From positions 1 to 38,103 of the forward strand of contig JAOAQX010000010.1 in the NCBI GenBank assembly GCA_025210805.1: a stretch of 38,103 nucleotides of DNA, read 5' to 3'. The notes beneath the pieces were generated by a model, which saw nothing but the letters and a program-made list of their open reading frames with translations, did not search any database and was not told where the DNA came from. Position 1 is the stretch's first letter. Every line of letters starts with the position of its first letter. The stretch is from Flavobacteriales bacterium (GTDB lineage: Bacteria > Bacteroidota > Bacteroidia > Flavobacteriales > CAJXXR01). Both the position numbers and the translations under genes were made by a program. Below, in pieces: positions 9,545-18,172 of the stretch.

Positions 9545-10114
9545 ATGAAAAAATTTGTAATAGTTGGACTAGGAAATATAGGTTCAGAATACGAAAACAC
9601 TAGACATAATATCGGTTTTAAAGTCGTGGAAGCTTTGGCAAAAAAATACCAAGGCAAATGGGAAACCAGTAAAAACTCTTACCGATCAGAAATCAAAATA
9701 AAAGGACGAACGGCTGTATTGGTAAAACCCACTACCTATATGAATTTGAGTGGTAAAGCCGTAAAACATCACCTCACAGCCGAAAAAGTACCTCAAGAGC
9801 AATTGATGGTAATTACCGATGATCTTTCACTAGATTTTGGAGCCATCAGAATAAGAGGAAAAGGATCTGCAGGAGGTCATAATGGACACAAGCACATTAT
9901 AGAAACCCTACGTTCTGAAGCTTACCCTCGTTTGCGTTTTGGAATATCAGCAGATTATTCAAAGGGCAGACAAGTGGATTATGTACTTGGAGAATGGAGT
10001 TATGAAGAAGAATTGGAGCTAGAAAACCTGATAGAACACTGCATAAAAGCTATGGAAAGCTTTGTTTTTAGAGGACTTGGAGACTGTATGAATAATTACA
10101 ATAAGAAGGCTTGA
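9545..10114 (+). CDS. pth: Peptidyl-tRNA hydrolase
   Basis: 189 aa, the usual bacterial size. It hydrolyses the ester bond of peptidyl-tRNAs released prematurely from ribosomes. Motifs seen: N-terminal GLGNIGSEYENTRHNIGF with the catalytic His21, KPTTYMNLSGKAV around residue 62, the TDDLSL segment with the conserved Asp near residue 93, and GSAGGHNGHKHI around 108, all in family order. It has its own promoter and is the last ordinary chromosomal gene before the accessory array. Confidence 0.96.
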   Translation: MKKFVIVGLGNIGSEYENTRHNIGFKVVEALAKKYQGKWETSKNSYRSEIKIKGRTAVLVKPTTYMNLSGKAVKHHLTAEKVPQEQLMVITDDLSLDFGAIRIRGKGSAGGHNGHKHIIETLRSEAYPRLRFGISADYSKGRQVDYVLGEWSYEEELELENLIEHCIKAMESFVFRGLGDCMNNYNKKA

Positions 10115-10346
10115 TTTTTAGTGTGTTCACGTTTTTTCAAGTGTTGAGGAATTAAAAATTGGTGGATGCTGAGTGAGTTCACCAATTAGAAATTGGCTGT
10201 AGCGGGGATTTCAGAAGAAAACTCAAAAGACTCCTAAAAAAGAAATAGAAAAGGCAGGAGGTTTTAATGAAATAATAATCTATAGGGTAACCATAAGATA
10301 GTCGATGTTTCAATCTGTCTAGATATCTCCATGTTAAACTAATATT
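10115..10346 (+). repeat. Intergenic repeat R1 of the cassette-like array
   Basis: 232 bases without a gene. It contains AATTAAAAATTGG, GGATGCTGAGTG, a CCAATT/AATTGG inverted repeat and a closing TAGCGGGGATT, all recognisable in the other intergenic repeats downstream (closest to the 13585-13710 copy). It marks the left edge of the accessory array, immediately after the pth stop codon. Confidence 0.6.
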
Positions 10347-10901
10347 ATGAAAATTCACTTATACCTAATTGTGCTTATAATGATGCTAATATCATGTGGT
10401 AATCTAGGTTCAAAAAACTTGAAAACATATATTTTGAATCCAAATGATAGATCAGATCTTTTTAAAGATAAATGTGAGCTTTTTGGACAATATATTAATA
10501 GTCAAGAATGTGATGTTAATATACAGCTGACAAAGAATAATATCACTATTATTCCGTGCCATTTAGTTGAAATATATCCCTTAGTAGATGAAAGTTTGAG
10601 TATATATGTGGATGAGGATGGAAATATTTTATTATATGGACAAAAAGAAGAAGATGAAAATGTTAAGAATTATGTATCTAAGTATTTTAAAAAACTAAAT
10701 GACTCTAACAAGAAAAATGCAAACTTTATTAGCATAGATTTTTACAACAAAGTTAATTGTGAGTCATTGAACACATACTTTGAAATATTAGATCAGTTAA
10801 TACTAGAAATAAAGAATTCCAGCCATAACAATATCTTAAAGCTTAGATTTATTGATTACAAATATCATAACGATTCTCCCTCAGTTGCCACAAATGAATA
10901 A
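10347..10901 (+). CDS. Small lipoprotein of unknown function
   Basis: 184 aa. An N-terminal lipoprotein signal ends in a lipobox LISC with Cys17, so the mature protein should be membrane-anchored. The rest is acidic and Lys/Asn-rich with no recognised domain; cysteines occur at CELF, QECDV, PCH and NCES. The C-terminus SPSVATNE and the stop codon are encoded by the start of the next intergenic repeat, a feature shared with the secreted protein ending at 13444. As a short AT-rich secreted cassette it resembles immunity-type or accessory genes, but this is inference only. Confidence 0.6.
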   Translation: MKIHLYLIVLIMMLISCGNLGSKNLKTYILNPNDRSDLFKDKCELFGQYINSQECDVNIQLTKNNITIIPCHLVEIYPLVDESLSIYVDEDGNILLYGQKEEDENVKNYVSKYFKKLNDSNKKNANFISIDFYNKVNCESLNTYFEILDQLILEIKNSSHNNILKLRFIDYKYHNDSPSVATNE

Positions 10902-11100
10902 CACCCCGTAAATCGCTTCTGTCTAGCCAGTATGTTAATAGTATTACAAGACTGAAATAAATAACTACAACAGCAACAAATCCAATCAAAATTATGATGT
11001 TGGATGATTTTTTGATATTTCATGTAAATTTGGTTGGATGATCAGTCCACACCTTGTCTCTAGTATCGGGAAATTAATAAAATTCGCGGTGCGGGGGATA
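10874..11100 (+). repeat. Intergenic repeat R2
   Basis: The left part (10874-10920) has the shared block CAG..GCCA..AATGAATAACACC..GTAAATCGCT that provides the last codons of the previous gene. The right part (11011-11100) has TGTAAATTTGGTTGGATGATCAG, CCTTGTC, CGGGAAATTA and a closing GCGGGGGATA. Bases 10969-11046 are identical to 13543-13620. No gene is seen between 10902 and 11196. Confidence 0.8.
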
Positions 11101-11196
11101 TTGCTGAAAAGTCTAAAATGAAAAATACTTAAACAGTATAACCAGAATTTAAAATTAATGACAGTCAATGGAAAAGACTACTAAAAACTAAAAAAA

Positions 11197-11643
11197 ATGA
11201 AGATAATCAAGGGTTATAAGAGTATGTTTTTTCTACTCAGTCTATTACTTTTTACAGCTTGTCAAACTAAAAAAAGTGTATTTTTTGCGTTTGAAGATGG
11301 TTTCGATGAGCATCAAGTCGAGATTGAGATCAACAAAGTTCCAGTTATATATAATACGAGAATAACAACTGATGAATCGCTTGGTTTGACATCGTTAACT
11401 TTTTCATTAAAAAAAATTGGAAGGAATAAGTACTTTGTCGGCTTCCTTCAAAAAAAATATTATCGTTTTAATGAAGAAATTGACTGGAATGGAAAGGACA
11501 CTCTTGAGGTAAGTGTTATAATCTCTGGAACAACATATAAGTTTTATCCTGATTTAGATAAAGGTTGCTATTTATCATTCAACAATAGGGAAAAAGTTGG
11601 ATTACAATTAGATCAATCGTTTGAAGCTATCGAATATGATTAA
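11197..11643 (+). CDS. Small lipoprotein of unknown function
   Basis: 148 aa. Hydrophobic segment MFFLLSLLLFTAC with a lipobox TAC (Cys near residue 22) indicates a lipoprotein; the basic stretch MKIIKGYKS precedes it. The mature part looks like an all-beta domain (VEIEINKVPVIYNTRI, LTSLTFSLKKIG, TLEVSVIISGTTYKFYPD). No family recognised. It sits between repeats R2 and R3 as a single-gene cassette on the same strand as its neighbours. Confidence 0.6.
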   Translation: MKIIKGYKSMFFLLSLLLFTACQTKKSVFFAFEDGFDEHQVEIEINKVPVIYNTRITTDESLGLTSLTFSLKKIGRNKYFVGFLQKKYYRFNEEIDWNGKDTLEVSVIISGTTYKFYPDLDKGCYLSFNNREKVGLQLDQSFEAIEYD

Positions 11644-11679
11644 TTAAGCATGTTAACCATGCATAGTTAACTATCATTA

Positions 11680-11865
11680 GCCCAGCTACAGCCAATAAAT
11701 ACCACACAGTAAATCGCTATTGCCAATTTTTATTGGTACCAGAATGAATGTCAAAACAGTGACACATTGCTTTTCAATATTTCCTGTAAATTTTGTTTGA
11801 TTATCGATGTGTTTACACCTTGTTCTGATTATCGAGAAACTAAAAATTAGTTGGAGCGGGGGATA
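11680..11865 (+). repeat. Intergenic repeat R3
   Basis: The left block at 11680-11730 (CCCAGCTACAGCCAATAAAT, then CAGTAAATCGCTATTGCCAATTTT with a CCAAT-ATTGG dyad) matches R2 and R5. The right block at 11773-11865 (CCTGTAAATTTTGTTTGATTATC, ACACCTTGTTCTG, closing GGAGCGGGGGATA) matches R2 and R4. Here the preceding gene stops about 40 bases before the repeat, so the repeat does not encode its C-terminus. Confidence 0.8.
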
Positions 11866-11892
11866 CTGTAGAAGAGTATGGTTCTTTTGAGT

Positions 11893-11900
11893 TATCTTTG
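11893..11900 (+). promoter_or_regulatory. -7 box abutting the DUF6934-like gene
   Basis: TATCTTTG ends three bases before the ATG at 11904; if transcription starts at the usual distance the message would be leaderless. Confidence 0.55.
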
Positions 11901-11903
11901 TTT

Positions 11904-12458
11904 ATGGATTTTTTAAACGATCGATACACTTTTGTGTTTGAAGGATTGCAAAACGGAGCTTACCTCTATAGATTTGAAAGTGAAGGCAAATATAATATTA
12001 CAAAGCAGGTTGGATTTTTTGATGTAGGGATACCAAATCTTTATAATCTTGGATTTGGAAATTTAGAGATCAAAAACGGAGAAAAATTTGTTGATGATAA
12101 TTCAGATGTAAATAATAATGATTTTAACAGAGTTTTATCTACTGTTTTTAGTTGTGCAATACATTTTTTGAATAATAATTCAGATGCAAGAATATTATTT
12201 TTTGGAAATACACAACATAAACATACCCTCTACATTAGAAAAATTGCAGCTAATTATTCTGAAATATCAAAGCTGTTTAGCTTGTTTGGAGGGGTTTTAC
12301 ATCATAAAAGAGATCTGGTAGATAGAAGCGTTCAAGATAGAGTTATTCGGGATAAAGATATGGATGGTTTAATTTTTGGAGCAGAGGCAATCAAAGATAT
12401 TGAAAGATTTGAAATTCAAAACTGTAGGAATTATGATTTTATAATAATCTCCTCATAA
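11904..12458 (+). CDS. DUF6934-family protein
   Basis: 184 aa. The arrangement YLYRFESEGKYNITKQVGF, VGIPNLYNLGFGNLE, LSTVFSCAIHFL and ARILFFGNTQHKHTLYIRKIA, followed by ISKLFSLFG, matches my memory of the Bacteroidota-specific DUF6934 family, whose members are usually about 150 aa and of unknown function, often beside a very short second gene. That arrangement is seen here (next gene 27 bases downstream). The start MDFLNDRY at 11904 is preferred over an upstream TTG because the -7 box lies directly before it. The C-terminal 40 residues are poorly defined. A toxin-antitoxin-like role is possible but not shown. Confidence 0.65.
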   Translation: MDFLNDRYTFVFEGLQNGAYLYRFESEGKYNITKQVGFFDVGIPNLYNLGFGNLEIKNGEKFVDDNSDVNNNDFNRVLSTVFSCAIHFLNNNSDARILFFGNTQHKHTLYIRKIAANYSEISKLFSLFGGVLHHKRDLVDRSVQDRVIRDKDMDGLIFGAEAIKDIERFEIQNCRNYDFIIISS

Positions 12459-12471
12459 AGAATTAATTGCT

Positions 12472-12479
12472 TAAATTTG
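12472..12479 (+). promoter_or_regulatory. -7 box of the small partner gene
   Basis: TAAATTTG matches TAnnTTTG, six bases before the ATG at 12486 and just after the upstream stop, suggesting separate, possibly leaderless transcription. Confidence 0.45.
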
Positions 12480-12485
12480 TGTGTT

Positions 12486-12692
12486 ATGTCAGATAAATAT
12501 AAAAAAATAGTAAATAAGCAGCTTGAAGATTCTACTTCTCACTGGGCGGGAAAGCCTCGAATGACCAAGGAAGAGATTAAAGCAGCCTTAGAGTTTGCTG
12601 AACGTAAAGCAAAACCAGTTAAAGCTTTTTTCTCTAATCCTAAAAACGTAGAAGATTTTGAAAGGAAAATGGCTGAACTAACAGAAAAATAA
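12486..12692 (+). CDS. Small highly charged protein, partner of the DUF6934-like gene
   Basis: 68 aa, beginning MSDKYKKIVNK. It is rich in Lys and Glu, predicted helical, with no signal peptide; the segment GKPRMTKEEIKAALEFAERKAK resembles the helical N-terminal parts of short Bacteroidota proteins found after DUF6934 genes. The ATG at 12486 is chosen over an in-frame TTG at 12477 because it follows the -7 box. The stop codon is the first part of a 9-bp hairpin. Function unknown; antitoxin-like size and charge are suggestive only. Confidence 0.6.
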   Translation: MSDKYKKIVNKQLEDSTSHWAGKPRMTKEEIKAALEFAERKAKPVKAFFSNPKNVEDFERKMAELTEK

Positions 12693-12715
12693 ACTGTAGG
12701 ATTGATCTACAGTTT
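12691..12715 (+). terminator. Hairpin after the small partner gene
   Basis: Perfect 9-bp stem AAACTGTAG / CTACAGTTT with a 7-base loop overlapping the stop codon. No T-run follows, so terminator activity is uncertain. Confidence 0.45.
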
Positions 12716-12841
12716 AAAGGTAATGGTGTTGATAATCATTGCTTTTTTCGTTTCTTTATAAAATAATTTCATAGGTTGATAAGAATGAGTTCTTTGAAAA
12801 GGGTGTAACTGCAAGTTATTCCAAATAATACATTGGAGCTT

Positions 12842-12926
12842 ATTCGATAATTCCTGTAAATTTGGTTTGATTATCAATGTTTCCAATGCCTTGTCCTGTG
12901 TATTGGGAAAGTGTAACCCCGCGGAA
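12842..12926 (+). repeat. Intergenic repeat R4 (right block only)
   Basis: TTCCTGTAAATTTGGTTTGA, TTATCAATG, TGCCTTGTCC, ATTGGGAAA and a C-rich end CCCCGCGG match the right-hand block of the other copies. The left block with the shared stop codon is missing here. Confidence 0.7.
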
Positions 12927-12952
12927 GACCAATTATACTTTTTAAGTAACGA

Positions 12953-13444
12953 ATGAGTATGAAAAAAATAATATTATTAATTTTCCTTTTGCAGACTATT
13001 GACACTGTTTCCCAGAATAACTATGATTGTCCAGAAATTAAAATTACAATGGCTTTCGGATATTCAATACAATATGATTGCTTAGGGATACTGCATCTTA
13101 ATGGTTTTGATTCTAATGGAGTGATAAAAGCTAATTATTATCCATCAATTTTAATAGAACGAAGGAAAAGAAAAAGGGTTATTAAGTATTTGAAAAATTT
13201 TGACTTTTTCAGAAATTCTGTATCACAAAAAAATGATAGTATTGACCTTTATAAACCAGCTAACATGGTTCGAGCTAGAGTTTATTCATTTAAAGTAAGT
13301 GGTTTAGAGAATAGTTATAACATTATCGATCGAAATTATATGAAGAAAGATACATTATCTAAAAGATTATCTAAGTTACTTGGATTAGTACGAAGTTGTA
13401 TTCCTTTAGATACAAATTCTTCTCCAGCTACAGCCGATGAATAA
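12953..13444 (+). CDS. Secreted protein of unknown function
   Basis: 163 aa (an alternative ATG at 12959 removes two residues). A signal peptide KKIILLIFLLQTIDTVSQ is followed by a mature part with two cysteines near the start (YDCPEIK, YDCLG), a basic patch ERRKRKRVIKYLKNF, and a C-terminus SPATADE whose last codons and stop lie in repeat R5. The two genes with this repeat-encoded tail are otherwise unrelated in sequence. No family recognised. Confidence 0.6.
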   Translation: MSMKKIILLIFLLQTIDTVSQNNYDCPEIKITMAFGYSIQYDCLGILHLNGFDSNGVIKANYYPSILIERRKRKRVIKYLKNFDFFRNSVSQKNDSIDLYKPANMVRARVYSFKVSGLENSYNIIDRNYMKKDTLSKRLSKLLGLVRSCIPLDTNSSPATADE

Positions 13445-13710
13445 CACCAGTAAACGTTACTCCCAATTTGTGCACGGTAGGCTGGGGTGAATGTTATATT
13501 AGAGAAAAAGACATTAGGAAAATTTCTTAGCAAAATAAGGAAAACAGCAACAAATCCAATCAAAATTATGATGTTGGATGATTTTTTGATATTTCATGTA
13601 AATTTGGTTGGATGATCAGTATTTCTACTCTTGCTTATAATGTCGGATGCTGAGTGTGTCCACGCCTTGTCCCGAGTAGCGGGAAATTAAAAATTGGCGG
13701 GAGCGGGGTA
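13421..13710 (+). repeat. Intergenic repeat R5
   Basis: The left block (13421-13470: TCTCCAGCTACAGCCGATGA, then ATAACACCAGTAAACG) overlaps the end of the secreted-protein gene. A perfect 78-base copy of 10969-11046 follows at 13543-13620. The right block ends GCCTTGTCCCGAGTAGCGGG and AAATTGGCGGGAGCGGGGTA (13710), with a local TCCCG-CGGGA dyad. An extra stretch containing GGATGCTGAGTG, also seen in R1, is inserted. No gene between 13445 and 13786. Confidence 0.8.
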
Positions 13711-13756
13711 TGTAATCATGCTTTTATAGTCTCATATATGATATGATTAAAAACTG

Positions 13757-13764
13757 TATCTTTG
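13757..13764 (+). promoter_or_regulatory. -7 box of the toxin-antitoxin pair
   Basis: TATCTTTG, 22 bases before the antitoxin ATG. Confidence 0.55.
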
Positions 13765-13786
13765 TGATATTAGATACTACAAATTC

Positions 13787-14035
13787 ATGGATTTACAAGC
13801 TCGAAAAATAAAATTAGCACAATACATCCTTAGTCAAACAAAAGAATCTGTTATAGAAAAGTTTAGTGCTATAATGGAAAGCGAATCCAATACTGAAATT
13901 ATTGCCTATACTGTGTCGGGTAAGCCTTTAACGGAGAAAGAATATTACAATAAAATTCTAAAGGCTGAAAAATCTATTGAAGAAGGGAGCTTCACTCATC
14001 ATGATGACTTAAAAAAGTATATTTCAAATTGGTAA
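13787..14035 (+). CDS. Antitoxin-like protein of a ParD/RelB-type pair
   Basis: 82 aa. It begins MDLQARKIKLAQYIL, a form common in Bacteroidota antitoxins paired with ParE/RelE toxins. A helical N-terminus is followed by a segment with YTVSGKPLTEKEYYNKI and a flexible acidic C-terminus that would wrap the toxin. It is promoter-proximal and overlaps the toxin gene by seven bases, the standard order for such modules. It would neutralise the toxin and probably repress the operon. Confidence 0.8.
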   Translation: MDLQARKIKLAQYILSQTKESVIEKFSAIMESESNTEIIAYTVSGKPLTEKEYYNKILKAEKSIEEGSFTHHDDLKKYISNW

Positions 14036-14313
14036 CTGAAATCATTTGGTCTGATGATGCTAAGGTCGAATTAGAGGTGATTTACGCTGATTTACTTAAT
14101 TATACAAAATCAAAACAGAATGCCTTGAGCGTAATTAATGACATTGTATCCCATGTGGAAGGAATTAAATATCCAGAACAATATCAGATTGACGAAATAA
14201 TTGGAGATTCTTATCGTAGGCTAATCGTTAGGAATTTCAGAATAACTTATCAAATAGTAAGCAATCATACGATTCGAGTTTTGGGAATCACCTCTACCTA
14301 TATGGATCATTAA
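14029..14313 (+). CDS. ParE/RelE-superfamily toxin
   Basis: 94 aa. Typical fold signatures: VTEIIWSDDAKVELEVIYADL at the N-terminus, VEGIKYPEQYQIDEIIG in the middle, and a C-terminal strand set YRRLIVRNFRITYQIVSN then IRVLGI. ParE members poison gyrase and RelE members cut mRNA; the sequence alone does not separate these. The start is unusual: the frame has no ATG nearby, and the TTG at 14029 overlapping the antitoxin stop (TTGGTAA) is the best start, implying translational coupling and low toxin output. Confidence 0.82.
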   Translation: MVTEIIWSDDAKVELEVIYADLLNYTKSKQNALSVINDIVSHVEGIKYPEQYQIDEIIGDSYRRLIVRNFRITYQIVSNHTIRVLGITSTYMDH

Positions 14314-14403
14314 AAATTACCTTTTTTTCAGATTCAAATTCTCAATAGATATCCAACTTTTAATCAATCAATTTCTCGAGAGCTTGTCAAATAGTTTTTG
14401 TAA

Positions 14404-16659
<2,256 letters not shown>

Positions 16660-16673
16660 AACAAAATTTATTC

Positions 16674-16714
16674 AAAAAAAAAGCCATTTTCAGCAATGAA
16701 AATGGCTTTTTTTT
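16674..16714. terminator. Bidirectional terminator between icd and the sugar kinase
   Basis: A-run, stem AAGCCATTTTC / GAAAATGGCTT with a 6-base loop, then T-run; works for both converging genes. Confidence 0.88.
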
Positions 16715-16729
16715 GATGTAATATAAGAG

Positions 16730-17659
16730 TTAATCAATCAATTCCACTTGAACTTTAATAAGCTTTTGGAATTCACTAATTCTAGCATTTAAAGCTTCTT
16801 TAGAAAGATTTTCTAACATTTCTGTTCCGAATTTTTCTACCGTTAGTGAAGCCAAAGCAGAACCGTAAACAATCGCCTTTTTCATATTCTCAAAATTGAT
16901 ATCATCTACCTTTGCCATATAAGAAATAAATCCTCCAGCAAAAGTATCTCCAGCACCTGTAGGGTCAAAAACTTCTTCAAGAGGAAGGGCAGGGCAGAAG
17001 AACATATTCATTTCCTTATCGAATAATAAAGCACCATGCTCCCCTTTCTTTATGATGAGGTATTTGGGTCCCATAGTAAGGATTTTTTTAGCTGCTTTTA
17101 CGAGGCTATACTCACCTGATAGTTGACGAGCTTCTTCATCATTAATGGTAAGTACATCTACCATAGAAATGGTTTCCAAAAGTTCATCCCAGGCAATGTC
17201 CATCCAAAAGTTCATGGTATCCATAGCAATCAGTTTTGGGCGTTTTTCAAGACGATCAATTACCGATTTTTGAACCTGAGGAGATAAATTACCTAGCATT
17301 AAATACTCGGCACCTTGATAACTATCTGGAATAATAGGGTCAAATTCTCCCAAAACGTTTAGTTCGGTAATCAAAGTGTCTCTAGAGTTCATATCAAGAT
17401 GATATTTCCCACTCCAAAAGAATGTCTTCCCACCTTTAATAATTTGCAAACCTTCTACATTTGCTTTATGTTTTTTGAGCATTTCGATGTGCTCAGTAGG
17501 GAAATCTTCTCCCACTACTGATACAATATTTGCACCTTCTACAAAGTTTGAAGAAGCTAAAGCAATATAAGTACCTGCACCGCCTAAAATTTTGTCTGTT
17601 TTTCCAAATGGTGTTTCAATTTGGTCAAATGCCACAGAACCAACAACTAATAAATTCAT
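16730..17659 (-). CDS. PfkB-family sugar/nucleoside kinase
   Basis: 309 aa. It phosphorylates a sugar or nucleoside from ATP; the exact substrate cannot be read from sequence. PfkB features: N-terminal NLLVVGSVAFDQI, the GGAGTYIALASSNF glycine-rich lid, the LTINDEEARQLSG segment, and the C-terminal signature DPTGAGDTFAGGF with the catalytic Asp. The ATG at 17659 is preferred: an in-frame GTG at 17695 would lie essentially at the transcription start predicted from the TACCTTTG box at 17698-17705. Confidence 0.9.
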   Translation of the reverse strand: MNLLVVGSVAFDQIETPFGKTDKILGGAGTYIALASSNFVEGANIVSVVGEDFPTEHIEMLKKHKANVEGLQIIKGGKTFFWSGKYHLDMNSRDTLITELNVLGEFDPIIPDSYQGAEYLMLGNLSPQVQKSVIDRLEKRPKLIAMDTMNFWMDIAWDELLETISMVDVLTINDEEARQLSGEYSLVKAAKKILTMGPKYLIIKKGEHGALLFDKEMNMFFCPALPLEEVFDPTGAGDTFAGGFISYMAKVDDINFENMKKAIVYGSALASLTVEKFGTEMLENLSKEALNARISEFQKLIKVQVELID

Positions 17660-17697
17660 GTTATTTTGATGTAATTTTTTTTCGTTTTTTTTCACTG

Positions 17698-17705
17698 CAA
17701 AGGTA
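17698..17705 (-). promoter_or_regulatory. -7 box of the PfkB kinase gene
   Basis: Minus strand TACCTTTG matches TAnnTTTG; it sets the likely start codon downstream at 17659. Confidence 0.5.
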
Positions 17706-17727
17706 TTGTTTTATTCAAATATTCCTA

Positions 17728-17735
17728 TATATTTG
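17728..17735 (+). promoter_or_regulatory. -7 box of the tRNA-Asn array
   Basis: TATATTTG matches TAnnTTTG, 35 bases upstream of the first tRNA, divergent from the kinase promoter. Confidence 0.5.
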
Positions 17736-17770
17736 CATCGCTTTTGTTGAGAAACAGCAAAAGAAAACAC

Positions 17771-17844
17771 TCCTCCTTAGCTCAGTTGGTTAGAGCATCT
17801 GACTGTTAATCAGAGGGTCCTAGGTTCGAGTCCTAGAGGGGGAG
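17771..17844 (+). tRNA. tRNA-Asn (GTT), first copy
   Basis: A complete 74-base cloverleaf: acceptor TCCTCCT with AGGGGGA, D arm GCTC-GAGC, anticodon arm TCTGA-CTGTTAA-TCAGA with anticodon GTT, T arm CTAGG-TTCGAGT-CCTAG and discriminator G. CCA is not encoded. It is followed by its own terminator, so it can function independently of the copies downstream. Confidence 0.97.
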
Positions 17845-17853
17845 CAAAATAAA

Positions 17854-17882
17854 AGTTTAACATGAAATGTTAGACTTTTTTT
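17854..17882 (+). terminator. Terminator after the first tRNA-Asn
   Basis: Stem AGTTTAACAT / ATGTTAGACT (one G-T pair) with a 3-base loop and a seven-base T-run. A second small dyad TTGAGT / ACTCAA follows at 17881-17900. Confidence 0.75.
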
Positions 17883-17914
17883 GAGTGAAATTTTTACTCA
17901 AAATAGGAGTAAAT

Positions 17915-17990
17915 CCCTCCTTAGCTCAGTTGGTTAGAGCATTCCGATTATTCATCGGAAGCGTCCTAAGCTTCAGTCCTAGAGAGTGAG
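17915..17990 (+). pseudogene. Degenerate tRNA-Asn-like copy A
   Basis: The 5' half is the same as the intact gene through GAGCA, including the whole D arm. The anticodon arm is replaced by TTCCGA-TTATTCA-TCGGAA, two bases longer in total. The T arm reads CTAAG-CTTCAGT-CCTAG, losing the TTCGA loop, and the acceptor has three mismatches (CCCTCCT against AGAGTGA). It is unlikely to be a normal decoding tRNA. The near-identical second degenerate copy 16 bases further on argues for duplication after divergence, or retained structure. Confidence 0.8.
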
Positions 17991-18006
17991 AACACAAAAT
18001 AAACAT

Positions 18007-18082
18007 TCCTCCTTAGCTCAGTTGGTTAGAGCATTCCGATTATTCATCGGAAGAGTCCTAAGCTTCAGTCCTAGAGAATGAG
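18007..18082 (+). pseudogene. Degenerate tRNA-Asn-like copy B
   Basis: Almost identical to copy A: same D arm, same 19-base rebuilt anticodon arm (perfect 6-bp stem), same altered T arm. Its acceptor is somewhat better (TCCTCCT against AGAATGA, two mismatches). The short spacer before it (AACACAAAATAAACAT) and that after it (AATGAAAAATAAATAT) are similar, so the array grew by tandem duplication. It could be a remnant of earlier integration events at this tRNA, or a structured tRNA-like RNA. Confidence 0.8.
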
Positions 18083-18098
18083 AATGAAAAATAAATAT

Positions 18099-18172
18099 TC
18101 CTCCTTAGCTCAGTTGGTTAGAGCATCTGACTGTTAATCAGAGGGTCCTAGGTTCGAGTCCTAGAGGGGGAG
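18099..18172 (+). tRNA. tRNA-Asn (GTT), second intact copy, element junction
   Basis: Identical in sequence to the first tRNA-Asn over all 74 bases. The sequence diverges right after it and enters recombinase coding sequence on the opposite strand: the stop codon of that gene (18138-18140) lies in the anticodon stem. This tRNA is therefore the probable chromosomal attachment side of the mobile element. Confidence 0.96.

Noticed and set aside
10115-13710. Integron with attC sites
   Set aside because: Repeats separate gene cassettes, but I see no tyrosine integron integrase and no canonical RYYYAAC/GTTRRRY pair at both ends of the repeats; called a cassette-like array instead.
17695-17695. GTG start for the PfkB kinase adding 12 residues
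   Set aside because: It would lie at the predicted transcription start set by the -7 box at 17698-17705; the ATG at 17659 begins the conserved PfkB sequence.
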